This document shows, one piece after another, positions 24,839 to 33,991 of a stretch of 64,000 nt of DNA (position 1 is the first letter of the stretch; every line of letters begins with the position of its first letter). A program made the position numbers and the translations under genes. Origin of the DNA: CAZWRN01 sp964636275 (GTDB taxonomy: Bacteria; Patescibacteriota; Microgenomatia; Daviesbacterales; UBA10151); NCBI GenBank assembly GCA_964636275.1, contig CAZWRN010000001.1, forward strand, positions 1 to 64,000, given 5' to 3'. The notes below the pieces were generated by a model. The model did not search any database, had not been told where the DNA came from, and saw nothing but the letters and a program-made list of their open reading frames with translations.

Positions 24839-25234
24839 ATGAAAAAGCTTTCTGCCGCTTTTGCTTCTGTCGCTGGATATTTCACATTAGCTTCTTCTGC
24901 TTTGGCACTTCAAGTAAACACACCAACTAATATGGGTATTGATCCAAAGACAGCTCCTAGTACTATTTTGACAAGCGCTTTAACTATCGTTTATATCGTT
25001 GCAGCACTGCTTGTTCTCTATTTTTTGATCATGGGAGCTTTTAAATGGATCACCTCTGGTGGTGACAAAGATGCTATCGGAAAAGCTCGCGGCGCTATCA
25101 TAAATGCTTTGATTGGTCTGGCTATATTAGCTTTGGCTGTAGTGATAGTCATAGTTGTTGGAAAGATCTTGAATATTAATATTTTGGGCAACTTCACTAT
25201 CCCCAACCTGATGGGTACTGCAACCGACATTTAA
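24839..25234 (+). CDS. T4SS pilin-like protein, 131 aa
   Basis: From the ATG at 24839 the protein begins with the classic signal peptide MKKLSAAFASVAGYF, cleaved near ALALQ. Two helices (about 45-66 and 84-108) flank MGAFKWITSGGDKDAIGKARGA. C-tail ILGNFTIPNLMG. It has its own strong promoter, so it may be the most abundantly made pilin of the set. Confidence 0.82.
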   Translation: MKKLSAAFASVAGYFTLASSALALQVNTPTNMGIDPKTAPSTILTSALTIVYIVAALLVLYFLIMGAFKWITSGGDKDAIGKARGAIINALIGLAILALAVVIVIVVGKILNINILGNFTIPNLMGTATDI

Positions 25235-25242
25235 TGTCGGTA

Positions 25243-25373
25243 AATTCTAAGCACTAAATCCTAAACTCGAGATAAATCTAATACATAAATTCTAAATACA
25301 AAACTATTTTTGAAATTGTTATTTTGATATTTGAATTTGTCTAGAATTTAGGATTTCGATATTAGAGTTTATT
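25243..25373. repeat. Palindromic element, family A'
   Basis: AAATTCTAAGCACTAAATCC on the left and GAATTTAGGATTTCGATATT on the right pair imperfectly around AAACTATTTTTGAAATT. Confidence 0.75.
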
Positions 25374-25389
25374 ATGTTACTCTTATTAC

Positions 25390-25704
25390 ATGAGTCCTAC
25401 TCCTTCGATAAACTTAGGTCCTGAACCGGCAGGAATTGCCCAACTTGAGCAGCTTTTCTCCCGCATAGTTTATTTATCTGCTGGGATAGCATTTATGGCA
25501 CTCACAGTAATGTTGGTATATGCAGCAATCAGATTTCTTACCTCTGGTGGAGACAAGAAAACGATCCAATCAACCTGGGCTGTTATCACTTGGGCATTTC
25601 TAGGAATTTTTTTCATGGGTCTAGCCTGGGCTATTCTTCTTTTAGTAAAAAGCTTTACCGGTGTGGATGTTCTAAATTTTAGACTTGCATTCCCCCAGAC
25701 TTAA
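25390..25704 (+). CDS. T4SS pilin-like protein, 104 aa
   Basis: No signal peptide; a short Pro-rich N-terminus (MSPTPSINLGPEPAGIAQLE) leads into two helices (about 28-50 and 68-90) around YAAIRFLTSGGDKKTIQSTW. It is the most divergent of the plus-strand set in its loop end (Trp instead of Ala-Arg). TATGTT lies 11 nt before the ATG. It immediately precedes the second VirB6-like gene. Confidence 0.75.
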   Translation: MSPTPSINLGPEPAGIAQLEQLFSRIVYLSAGIAFMALTVMLVYAAIRFLTSGGDKKTIQSTWAVITWAFLGIFFMGLAWAILLLVKSFTGVDVLNFRLAFPQT

Positions 25705-25741
25705 GTTGAAAAAGATAACTCAGTAAGTTACTCTATTCTTA

Positions 25742-27253
25742 ATGCCTTTTATATCCCGAAAATTCTTTTTCAATTTTAAATCTAAAGTATGCCTGATATT
25801 TACATTGGGTCTTTTTATTTTTGGTAGCTGTGCGACCCCAGCGCTAGCTCAAAATAGCCCCGCATCAACTCAATCTACGCAACAAGTTTTAAATTCACTT
25901 TTAAACTCATTTGCCGGCTGTATGATTATCGGACAAAGCCTGATTGAAACAGAAGAGTGTCCTACCCAGTCAGGCTCTCAAAGCTCTAACCATCCAAATA
26001 GCGGGATGGGGCTGGTCGGTAAGGCTATTTCATTGACCTACAATCCTCCTCTTTCCACTCAGGCCTATCTGGCAGACGTTAAAGAGAGTTTGGGCTTTGC
26101 CAAACCGGCTTATGCCCAATCTGTGACAGGCACAGGTGAGAGTGTAATTGCTCCTGTTAAAAAACTCTGGCAGATAACACGAAATTTCTCTTATCTGATT
26201 TTTACCTTGATATTTGTAGGTATAGGCGTGATGATCATGCTGCGGCGAAAACTAAATCCGCAAACAGTACTAAGTGTTCAAAGCGCTTTGCCAGGGCTGG
26301 TGATAGGGCTGATATTGATCACATTTAGCTATCTGATTGCCGCTTTGATAGTTGATTTGTCTTTCTTACTAATTCCGCTTGTCGCAAGTGTTTTTGAGCA
26401 GGCTGGAGGGAATATTTTCAAGGAAAATGGTCAGACTTTGCAGGATTTCGCTCTAAATTCGACAGTCTTCTCTTTTTTTAAACCGGTTTTTTGGAATCAT
26501 CCAAACTGGCCATTGGATCTTGATCTTTTGAAAGGAACCCCTCCGGGGTCTGTTACTAGAGAGCAGTTTTCAATCCCCAACTTAATCCCATATCTTATCC
26601 AATTGGCTATTGATGCTGTTCTGGGTCTGGGTAATTTATTGATAATGGTAATCGTTGTCATCGGATTGTTTTTTCAGATGATTCGTTTACTATGGATAAT
26701 TTTGAGATCCTATATCTCTATTTTAGTTTTTACTGTTTTGGGACCATTATTGATTTTAATGTCCACAATACCAGGTCGTGGAAAATCAGTCGAATTTTGG
26801 TGGAGAAATCTACTAGGAAACGCTTTAATCTTTCCGGCTATATTTGCAGCCTTCTTTTTTGGGGGGATGATCTTGTCGGATACTGGTGTGGATCAAAACG
26901 CTTTTAACCAGACATTGCCGCTATTTGCCGGTATACCTGTTTATCTGTTAAAATATGTTATAGGATTTGCCATTATATTGGGCGTTCCTGCGGTACCACA
27001 AATGGTTAAAGAAACAATCGGAGTCAAGGATATTAAAGGAATCCCAGAAGCCGCCATGGCTGGCTTTGGTGCGGGAGTTGGACCAATGCAACAGGGTTTA
27101 AAACAAGCCTACAAACCATTTGAAACAGAAAGACAAGCATTTAGAGAAGCAAAAATGCGTTCGATGTTCCCATCCGACAAAACAACTTTTGATACCATGA
27201 TGGCAAGTAAATCTTCACGGCCTCGCTGGTACACTCGTTGGTTTAATAAATAG
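25742..27253 (+). CDS. VirB6/TrbL-like polytopic T4SS channel protein
   Basis: 503 residues. A signal peptide (1-36, ending PALAQ) and an extracellular region of about 100 residues precede at least five hydrophobic segments (about 145-168, 180-215, 285-345 as a double, 365-385 and 405-425), then a basic cytoplasmic tail. This is the VirB6/TrbL topology of the inner-membrane channel. It differs from the 9321 VirB6-like protein by lacking the duplicated C-terminal domain. It ends the plus-strand run and converges with the 27267 gene (13-nt gap). Confidence 0.75.
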   Translation: MPFISRKFFFNFKSKVCLIFTLGLFIFGSCATPALAQNSPASTQSTQQVLNSLLNSFAGCMIIGQSLIETEECPTQSGSQSSNHPNSGMGLVGKAISLTYNPPLSTQAYLADVKESLGFAKPAYAQSVTGTGESVIAPVKKLWQITRNFSYLIFTLIFVGIGVMIMLRRKLNPQTVLSVQSALPGLVIGLILITFSYLIAALIVDLSFLLIPLVASVFEQAGGNIFKENGQTLQDFALNSTVFSFFKPVFWNHPNWPLDLDLLKGTPPGSVTREQFSIPNLIPYLIQLAIDAVLGLGNLLIMVIVVIGLFFQMIRLLWIILRSYISILVFTVLGPLLILMSTIPGRGKSVEFWWRNLLGNALIFPAIFAAFFFGGMILSDTGVDQNAFNQTLPLFAGIPVYLLKYVIGFAIILGVPAVPQMVKETIGVKDIKGIPEAAMAGFGAGVGPMQQGLKQAYKPFETERQAFREAKMRSMFPSDKTTFDTMMASKSSRPRWYTRWFNK

Positions 27254-27266
27254 AATACTGAGTGCT

Positions 27267-30188
27267 TCAACCTTTTACAAATGCCTGCATTGTAGCCGCT
27301 AGCTGCTTTAAAACGCCTTCCAAAAATCCGCTAAAAAGACCTCTTTTATTGGTTTTCTCATACAGATCCCTCATAAATTGATATAAATCATTACCCAAAT
27401 ACTCCCTATTTAGTCGTTCGGACTCATGGTGAGCTACCATATGTGATAATGTCAATTTTCTGTTTAATAATTCTAGTTGATTCCAATTTAGATTATTGAA
27501 ATCATATTTCTCAGAATGCTTAGTCCGGAATTCAAAAATTCCTCTGGCGAGAGAACCTATAAATTCGTTCAACTCGTTTGCGCCATGGTGGTCATCAAAC
27601 TCAGTTAAAGCTAATGAAGCTTTGAAAAACTCTCCCAAGGTTTTTATAATCTGGTCTGGTGTTTCCATAGCATGAAAATCATAGAGTAGTCTTGGCCCAG
27701 ATTTATCAAACATGCCCTGGACTTTTTCCATGGCATTCCAGCGGCCGGTATTATATTTGATTCGATTGAAAAAACGGTCCCATTCTTCGGCCAGCTGAGC
27801 ATTTGTTCCCAACTGGAAAAACTGCTGAATTGTAACTGTATTTACATAGCCATATTTTCTTAGCTCCTTAAAGCGACCTGGATTTAACTCACCGTCATTC
27901 CAATAATCAGCTGGCTTATGATGAAGCTTTTTCTTGTCTCGCGCTCCTCTTCCACCAATTGATGCATTAAAATCGATCAAATGGGCGTATCTCTCATAGA
28001 TCATTCGCTGATGATCTGCCCAGGCTTTGGCTAATTCACCACTTCTTTCCCTGGCCAATTTCTGAGCAATCTTTTTTCTTTTCTTCACTTCGGGTGTGTC
28101 ATTTGGTGACTCGGGCATCATATCTTGAGCCAAATGGAGTGTGATTTTGTTTCCTGAAAACATTTTTTTGCTACCAGTTTCAGGGTCAATTTCTCTTGTG
28201 TCATCGTCATACCATTCAAAAACCGGATCAAAAACAACAGCATCTCCGGCGACGTTTTCATAGCCGAATTGCTCAATTCCTCCTTTTAATTCTTCTGGTA
28301 TTGCTACGCCTTTTTTCCACTTTAGACCATCAAAATCAGCTGACTGACCAGAAGCATGATGGATCTTTTCGGCAATCACAAAGGCTCGATTGAGATGTCC
28401 AAAGACCTGTTCAATATCCTCAAGGTGAATATTACTTAGTGTATCAGGATCTAAATTTTCAACTTCAGCGCTCTTGAGATTGCGCTCCAGTACGAATTTG
28501 GCCTTTTTTGCCTCATGCACTTTCTCTAATTCAGGCTTTATTTCCTCTCTTAGTGCTGGTGTTAATTCATTTCTTAACTCGGCAATTCTCTCCTGCCGCT
28601 CTTCATCGGTGTAAGCCGGTTTCCCTTCCAGATTTCTGCGAGCATTTTCCTCGTTGATTTTACTTGCTGTTCTAGCTGGTAAAGCTTCTTCTACTTTTTC
28701 CTTTAGTTCAATGGGGAACTGATCTGCAATTTCCCTTGTATAGGCAAAATATTCTGAAATAGTTTTCGTTACTATTTTTTTACCTGAAGCATCCATTAAT
28801 AATTTTGCTTTTTCAGGATTTCCTTCCTCTCCTTCTTGTTTTATTCTATTTATTGCACGATGAGCTGAATGATACTTATCAAGTGCATCACTGGTAATCA
28901 TATAATTCATTCCATGAATCATTAATCCTCTATATTTTGTTCTTGCAGCTTCTACTTTTTTCTTTGCTTCATTTATATCAATTGACTGGTAGTACTTTTT
29001 GAGAGCTTGATCATATTGATATTCCTGAAAAACACCTTCATCAGAGTAGAATTTAGTTTTATCGGGAAAGTCGGTCAATCCCGCAATCTTAAATACATCC
29101 GTCATCCCTAAGAAATCTTTTGGTTTTTTATCTTCTCCAACTCCAAAATCATCCCACATTTGATCGATCAGTTTGATTTTTTGTCTGAGTGTCCAGGTAT
29201 CTTCTTTTTCTTTATTAGTTAAATTTGCTCCATCAACAATTTTATTTACCAGATTCTGATCTTTTATACCTTCATCTTTGACCCGGTAATAATGGCCTCT
29301 GGCTCTTGATGGGGTATCTGCATCATCATTCCAACCTTCAAGTAAATCTGATGCCTGCTGGACACCGGCCTCTCTCATTAATGCTTTTAAATGTCGTCCA
29401 CGGATATTGGTAATACCACTACCCCATTGTTCACATTTCAAATATTTTGCTGCAAACGCCACATTGTGAGTGATCTGCCGAGCCTCAATCCAGTTGGAGA
29501 TCTCAGATCGAAAAGATTCATACTGGGGCTCAGCAAAGACCACGTTTATATATTGCAACATCTCACCAACACCTGGAGCCTCACCAGCCTCATCAATGTC
29601 AAGAGTTGCTAAAATATTATTTACACGTTGTCTCAATTTACCAAATTGGCGATTTTGTTTATAGTATTCAAGCTCCTGATAAATATTGTAAAAAGATTGT
29701 TCTCTTCCCTCATTGGCCACTGACTCTCTATACGCATCTACTTCAGCTTGGGGAAACCCTTTTGCGGCATTTTGATCACGATCCCATTGTTTTTTTTCCT
29801 CTTCTCCCCGCATCGGATCAGGCGGAGTTTCTGGAGTTACATTGTCCTCAGGTCGGTGATGTCCAGAGGTTTCTGCTGATTCATCTGTATCCTCTGCGCC
29901 CCCTGCTACTCTAAAAATAGGTTTGCCTGATCTGGTAAAAAGTGTTCCTGGTGGATAATCGGCTGGATTGGGTTTTTCAGTATTTTTAGGATTTTCTGCA
30001 CTGCTACGTTTTTGCCCGGTTGCCCATCCTTCGGTTCCTGGCCAAATAGGACGGCCCTTTTCAGTAAATTTTGTTCCTGGTGGATAAGGTGACTTTTTTT
30101 CAAAATCAGAAGGCTTACTCCCTGAAGGAGCACTTTCGGGTCCTGTTCCTGGTGGTGTACCATCGGCCATATTTTTGTCAAAGGCCAT
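27267..30188 (-). CDS. Large hypothetical soluble protein of the T4SS locus
   Basis: 973 residues, not recognised. No transmembrane helix or signal peptide. The N-terminal 120 residues are disordered with two copies of a YPPGTxFTxxGxPI motif (YPPGTKFTEKGRPIWPG and YPPGTLFTRSGKPIFRV). The rest is highly charged and mostly helical (RNELTPALREEIKPELEKV and similar), with conserved-looking Trp/His stretches (HLAQDMMPES, KKLHHKPADYWNDGELN, MVAHHESERLNREYLG). The amphipathic C-terminus (FSGFLEGVLKQLAATMQAFV) could contact a membrane. Position between structural T4SS genes suggests a substrate or a cytoplasmic accessory protein. Confidence 0.6.
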   Translation of the reverse strand: MAFDKNMADGTPPGTGPESAPSGSKPSDFEKKSPYPPGTKFTEKGRPIWPGTEGWATGQKRSSAENPKNTEKPNPADYPPGTLFTRSGKPIFRVAGGAEDTDESAETSGHHRPEDNVTPETPPDPMRGEEEKKQWDRDQNAAKGFPQAEVDAYRESVANEGREQSFYNIYQELEYYKQNRQFGKLRQRVNNILATLDIDEAGEAPGVGEMLQYINVVFAEPQYESFRSEISNWIEARQITHNVAFAAKYLKCEQWGSGITNIRGRHLKALMREAGVQQASDLLEGWNDDADTPSRARGHYYRVKDEGIKDQNLVNKIVDGANLTNKEKEDTWTLRQKIKLIDQMWDDFGVGEDKKPKDFLGMTDVFKIAGLTDFPDKTKFYSDEGVFQEYQYDQALKKYYQSIDINEAKKKVEAARTKYRGLMIHGMNYMITSDALDKYHSAHRAINRIKQEGEEGNPEKAKLLMDASGKKIVTKTISEYFAYTREIADQFPIELKEKVEEALPARTASKINEENARRNLEGKPAYTDEERQERIAELRNELTPALREEIKPELEKVHEAKKAKFVLERNLKSAEVENLDPDTLSNIHLEDIEQVFGHLNRAFVIAEKIHHASGQSADFDGLKWKKGVAIPEELKGGIEQFGYENVAGDAVVFDPVFEWYDDDTREIDPETGSKKMFSGNKITLHLAQDMMPESPNDTPEVKKRKKIAQKLARERSGELAKAWADHQRMIYERYAHLIDFNASIGGRGARDKKKLHHKPADYWNDGELNPGRFKELRKYGYVNTVTIQQFFQLGTNAQLAEEWDRFFNRIKYNTGRWNAMEKVQGMFDKSGPRLLYDFHAMETPDQIIKTLGEFFKASLALTEFDDHHGANELNEFIGSLARGIFEFRTKHSEKYDFNNLNWNQLELLNRKLTLSHMVAHHESERLNREYLGNDLYQFMRDLYEKTNKRGLFSGFLEGVLKQLAATMQAFVKG

Positions 30189-30387
30189 AAAAGGCTACCC
30201 GTTTGTCAGTACTCTAGTACCTATCCATCTTTTTTATTAGTTTAACTAAAGAAGGAAACGACTAGTGAGAGTATTATATACCCTATAGCCTATTAAAGCA
30301 ACTTTCTGACTCCATCGTAACGTGCTTATAAAAAATAGTCAAACTTCAAATACCTAATTGGGTCAGACGTATGATACTCTTATATAT

Positions 30388-31773
30388 ATGACCGGACCGG
30401 AGACTGCAGAACGCAATCACAATCGAGATATCCTCATGATGCAGATCCGCAATCCAGCTACACGGGAGACCCTCAAAAGGGAGATACCAGCGGATTCAAG
30501 GGTGGATTATTCTGGAGGAGGATCTAGGAATGAAACTCTCAGTGCGCTGGCTACTTTAGCGCGAGTTGAAAAAGGTGATATATATAAATATATTTTGGGA
30601 ATAGCCACAGTAGCTGAGTCCCCTGATCAGCTGGCTAATGCATTTGGAGCTATTAGAGCTTTGGCCGATTGGAAAAATAGCGGGAAAGATCGAGCTGGTA
30701 CGATAGCAGCAGCCCAAAAAGATTTTCTATCCCGTTCTTCACCACCTATGCATATCACTGATGAGGCAAAAGATCTAATAAGAATTTTTAAGTCTGCTTG
30801 GGACCAATCTCGAGGTGATGAACGCTTTGCAATACGAAGTATTCGAAGCACACTTATGAGTCGCCAAGGTGAAGCTCAAAGAAATTACGAAAATCATTTT
30901 GCCGAAGCTTATTTAGCTAGTATTATGGATGATTCATTACCCGAAGGGCTTCGGCAAGCCGTGTTGAATAGTGGGTATATGTTTGACTTGGGATCCCCTC
31001 CTTATTTAAATGAAAATGAACGTCGATTTGATACTAGAGCCAGTTTTTGGACCCAAGCCAAGCCAGCCTGGGTTTTCCCAGAGATTTTTGGATCGGGGAC
31101 ACGTCCGGAAGATCGTTTAGATCCAAAAGATGCAGAAATTGTCAATTTAAAAAAAGAGATAGATAGGCTTCGTCGACGTCCACCAGCAGCCGATCCAGCA
31201 CAAGAAGCGCGATTCCGAGCTACAGAAAGAGAAAATACGACTCTAAAAGGACAGCGGGATCGTTTGACTAAAGAAAATAATGATTTAATAAATATGAATA
31301 ATCAGCTTAGAACTAAAATTGCTGAACTAGAACGTCTTCGCGGAGCTGCCCCCTCACCCGATGCTTCTCGAAGAATAAGTGAGCTAATGATGCAGGTGCA
31401 GCAACTAGAAGCAGATAAAAAATCACTCCAAGAATCTAATCGTCAAAAGGACACTGACTTAAGACGCGAAAGGGATGCAAGAGCCGCGGCAGAAAGAGAA
31501 GCCGCCAGAGCCAGAGCCGACCGTCGGTCAGGCAGACCCTCTCCATTTGAAGTTTTAGGGATAACTGACCGTTTGGCCTGGGATCGAGCTGACATGGCTG
31601 GGAAGAGACGGATTTTAGACCTTGCTAGTCGGCCACTACGTATGAAGTATCATACCGATATGCATGTAGAAGCAGCGAAAAATCCTGTAATTAAGGAGTT
31701 ATTGGATCGTGAGCTGGTAAAAATAAACTTAGCAGTGGAAGAGCTGGAGAAACAGGCGGGTCTAAGAAAATAG
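30388..31773 (+). CDS. Coiled-coil protein with J-like C-terminal domain
   Basis: 461 residues from the ATG at 30388, preferred over an upstream TTG because TATGAT lies 12 nt before it. Residues 1-250 are unrecognised and helical; about 255-390 form a coiled coil (ENTTLKGQRDRLTKENNDLI). The last about 70 residues look like a DnaJ domain: SPFEVLGITDRLAWDRADMA, PLRMKYHTDMH, VKINLAVEEL. The invariant HPD that stimulates Hsp70 is HTD here, so activity on DnaK may be altered or lost. It is divergently transcribed from the 973-residue gene, and 31812 and 32151 follow in the same direction. Confidence 0.6.
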   Translation: MTGPETAERNHNRDILMMQIRNPATRETLKREIPADSRVDYSGGGSRNETLSALATLARVEKGDIYKYILGIATVAESPDQLANAFGAIRALADWKNSGKDRAGTIAAAQKDFLSRSSPPMHITDEAKDLIRIFKSAWDQSRGDERFAIRSIRSTLMSRQGEAQRNYENHFAEAYLASIMDDSLPEGLRQAVLNSGYMFDLGSPPYLNENERRFDTRASFWTQAKPAWVFPEIFGSGTRPEDRLDPKDAEIVNLKKEIDRLRRRPPAADPAQEARFRATERENTTLKGQRDRLTKENNDLINMNNQLRTKIAELERLRGAAPSPDASRRISELMMQVQQLEADKKSLQESNRQKDTDLRRERDARAAAEREAARARADRRSGRPSPFEVLGITDRLAWDRADMAGKRRILDLASRPLRMKYHTDMHVEAAKNPVIKELLDRELVKINLAVEELEKQAGLRK

Positions 31774-31811
31774 CTTTGACATTTGTTTTTGAATGTGACA
31801 ACAATTGATTT

Positions 31812-32150
31812 ATGCATCAGACAATTCATCAATACAGAGAGCAGATCCTGCAAAAAACATATGACGTCATGACCCAGGCTGTTGAAAATGGGACACTCCA
31901 AGAAGAAGACATCTCACCAATGGCAGATTTTATTTTAGAGAGAGTTGATAAACTCACCACATATGATCAGGTAATCGGTTTTTTTCATTTACTAGCTTTG
32001 AAATGGCCTATCTTCTCCTCTTTATCTGTCGAAACAGAGGGTAAGCTGCAGGAAAAAGTTGAATCTCATGTAAGAGATAGTATGTTATCATTGATAAAGG
32101 AAGGAAAGGTTGACGAAGCTGTCCAAATAGGACAGGCTTTGCATAAATAA
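31812..32150 (+). CDS. Hypothetical helical protein, 112 aa
   Basis: Unrecognised, soluble, acidic, predicted all-helical with no cysteines. The stop codon is followed directly by the ATG of the 32151 gene, so the two are co-translated. Shares a direction and probably an operon with the J-like protein. Confidence 0.55.
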   Translation: MHQTIHQYREQILQKTYDVMTQAVENGTLQEEDISPMADFILERVDKLTTYDQVIGFFHLLALKWPIFSSLSVETEGKLQEKVESHVRDSMLSLIKEGKVDEAVQIGQALHK

Positions 32151-33989
32151 ATGGCGATTGATTCAAGAGAAGCTGGTGCAGCATTTGCAGCCGGAGCTCA
32201 ACCAGAATTAACAAAAACAAAGCGAGCGGGTACTTTTCGTTCCCGTGATTTTGAAGACCGTTCTCGTAGACTTGCTCAAAAAGATGCAGTAGGGGCTCGT
32301 GAGGCTTGGAGGAGGGAAACAGATAATAAAATAAAAAAGGACGCTCGAATACAAGCTGTAGATTCAAATATTGGCTTTGATGCTAAACGTGATGCGGGAG
32401 GTAAAAGAGAATCTACTGGCGATGCTCGTCTCGATAACCAGATTCAAAGAACTGAACAATTGTTTGATATTGCTCAAAATATTTCAGAAATGGGCGATTT
32501 TTCCAAAATTGAAGCAGAATTTGACCGCCTCGGACTGACTGATATAGTAATCAAACAATATGACAAAATCCCCCAGCTCAAACCAATTGCCGATATTTTA
32601 AAAGATACTAATACGGCTACTCGGCTTCCCGATGCTCAAAGAAAAGAATTGATTCGTCATCTAGTTGCTGACCACGATTTTGCTAAACATATGATGGATC
32701 GGCTTAAACCACTGATGAAGGAAGGTGTTGTACCTGACTATAATTTACCTGAGATGAGAAAAAAACTGGCTGAGCTTCAAAAAGAGATGACCGATTTAAA
32801 TCTAAAAGAAGAGCAGTATCTAGCTCAGAAAAGTGTGTATGTGACAGGAATTACGGATCTCTCTGGGGATCCCAACCGAAATATTGAAATTAAAAGAGCT
32901 CAAGATTTTATAGATAAGGCCAAGAAAGGCAATGATACTGTCTTCAATAAAGTTGATAAGTATATTGATCTCAGAAATAAACGGGCATATTTTGAACATA
33001 TGAAGTTAAAAGCTACCACCCCTGCTGAAAAAAACGAATGGCAAAGCAAATATGATGCTCTAACTACTGATTTTACTAACCTTGATGCTGACCCCCAAAT
33101 TGTTGCCTCTCGGGGAGCTACTCCTACTGGAATAGCCGATACGATTAAAAACTATATTATTTCCAGAGATACTATTGATCTAACCGAAGGTTCTGAATGG
33201 ACAGATCCGACTGGAAGAAAAGCTACTGAAACAGCCCGACTCACTACGGAAATCGCGGCTCAAAATACAAAGATTACTGACGCTCAAACAAAGAGAACTC
33301 AGGATGAAAATGAATATGTTATAAAAGTTAGGGACGCAATTGGGGAGTCAGCCTACGACACTTTAATCGGTCGAATGGATGCTAACATGGCTTATATTCA
33401 AAAAGAAATTAAGGAATCTGCTGGAGGAGAAATGGGGAAACAATTAAATCGTATCCTTACCAGAGAGGGCCTGTTTGGAGAAACAGCAGATAGAGGAAAA
33501 ATCCAAAGTTATTTTAATACTCTGATAGAGTCTGGTGAGGAGGCTGCTATCGATCGGATGAACCTTGATCCTGAATTTCAGGAAGAAGTTCTAAATAATC
33601 CTGATCTAAAAGCCAAATTTAATGAAACTATTTTATATAATGCGATGAAGTATGGGGGTTTGCGTCGAGAAAATTTAGACCGAATTATGAATCTTCCCTG
33701 GGGGGAAAAGGCTATTAATGATGCACTTAGACGAAATAGTGAGCTGGTTAAATTTGAAGAACAAATGAAACAAGCTGGTTTTATGAAAGGCGGAATGGTT
33801 GAGTGGTTGAGAAGCGGTAAAAATAAAAACTTAATTGCAGCAGTTATCACAGCTCTTTTAACGGGTGTCGGTGCTGCCACAGTGGTTGGTCTGGCTTCCA
33901 TTCCTGCTGCAGGACTGGCTGGTGTGGCGGCTGTGGGTGGAGGAATGATAGGCGGAATGGGGGCAAATAGACTTGGTGAAGCTGCTTAA
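32151..33989 (+). CDS. Hypothetical coiled-coil protein with glycine-zipper C-terminus
   Basis: 612 residues, not recognised. Highly charged helical body with coiled-coil segments (PEMRKKLAELQKEMTDLNLK, about residues 200-225, and again around 370-385). Near the C-terminus about 40 hydrophobic residues (IAAVITALLTGVGAATVVGL then ASIPAAGLAG, GGGMIGGMGANRLG) form a glycine-zipper-like membrane hairpin, as in pore-forming or membrane-inserting proteins. Overlaps nothing; abuts the preceding gene with zero gap and converges with the 33992 gene with a 2-nt gap. Effector, substrate or assembly factor are all possible. Confidence 0.55.
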   Translation: MAIDSREAGAAFAAGAQPELTKTKRAGTFRSRDFEDRSRRLAQKDAVGAREAWRRETDNKIKKDARIQAVDSNIGFDAKRDAGGKRESTGDARLDNQIQRTEQLFDIAQNISEMGDFSKIEAEFDRLGLTDIVIKQYDKIPQLKPIADILKDTNTATRLPDAQRKELIRHLVADHDFAKHMMDRLKPLMKEGVVPDYNLPEMRKKLAELQKEMTDLNLKEEQYLAQKSVYVTGITDLSGDPNRNIEIKRAQDFIDKAKKGNDTVFNKVDKYIDLRNKRAYFEHMKLKATTPAEKNEWQSKYDALTTDFTNLDADPQIVASRGATPTGIADTIKNYIISRDTIDLTEGSEWTDPTGRKATETARLTTEIAAQNTKITDAQTKRTQDENEYVIKVRDAIGESAYDTLIGRMDANMAYIQKEIKESAGGEMGKQLNRILTREGLFGETADRGKIQSYFNTLIESGEEAAIDRMNLDPEFQEEVLNNPDLKAKFNETILYNAMKYGGLRRENLDRIMNLPWGEKAINDALRRNSELVKFEEQMKQAGFMKGGMVEWLRSGKNKNLIAAVITALLTGVGAATVVGLASIPAAGLAGVAAVGGGMIGGMGANRLGEAA

Positions 33990-33991
33990 AT

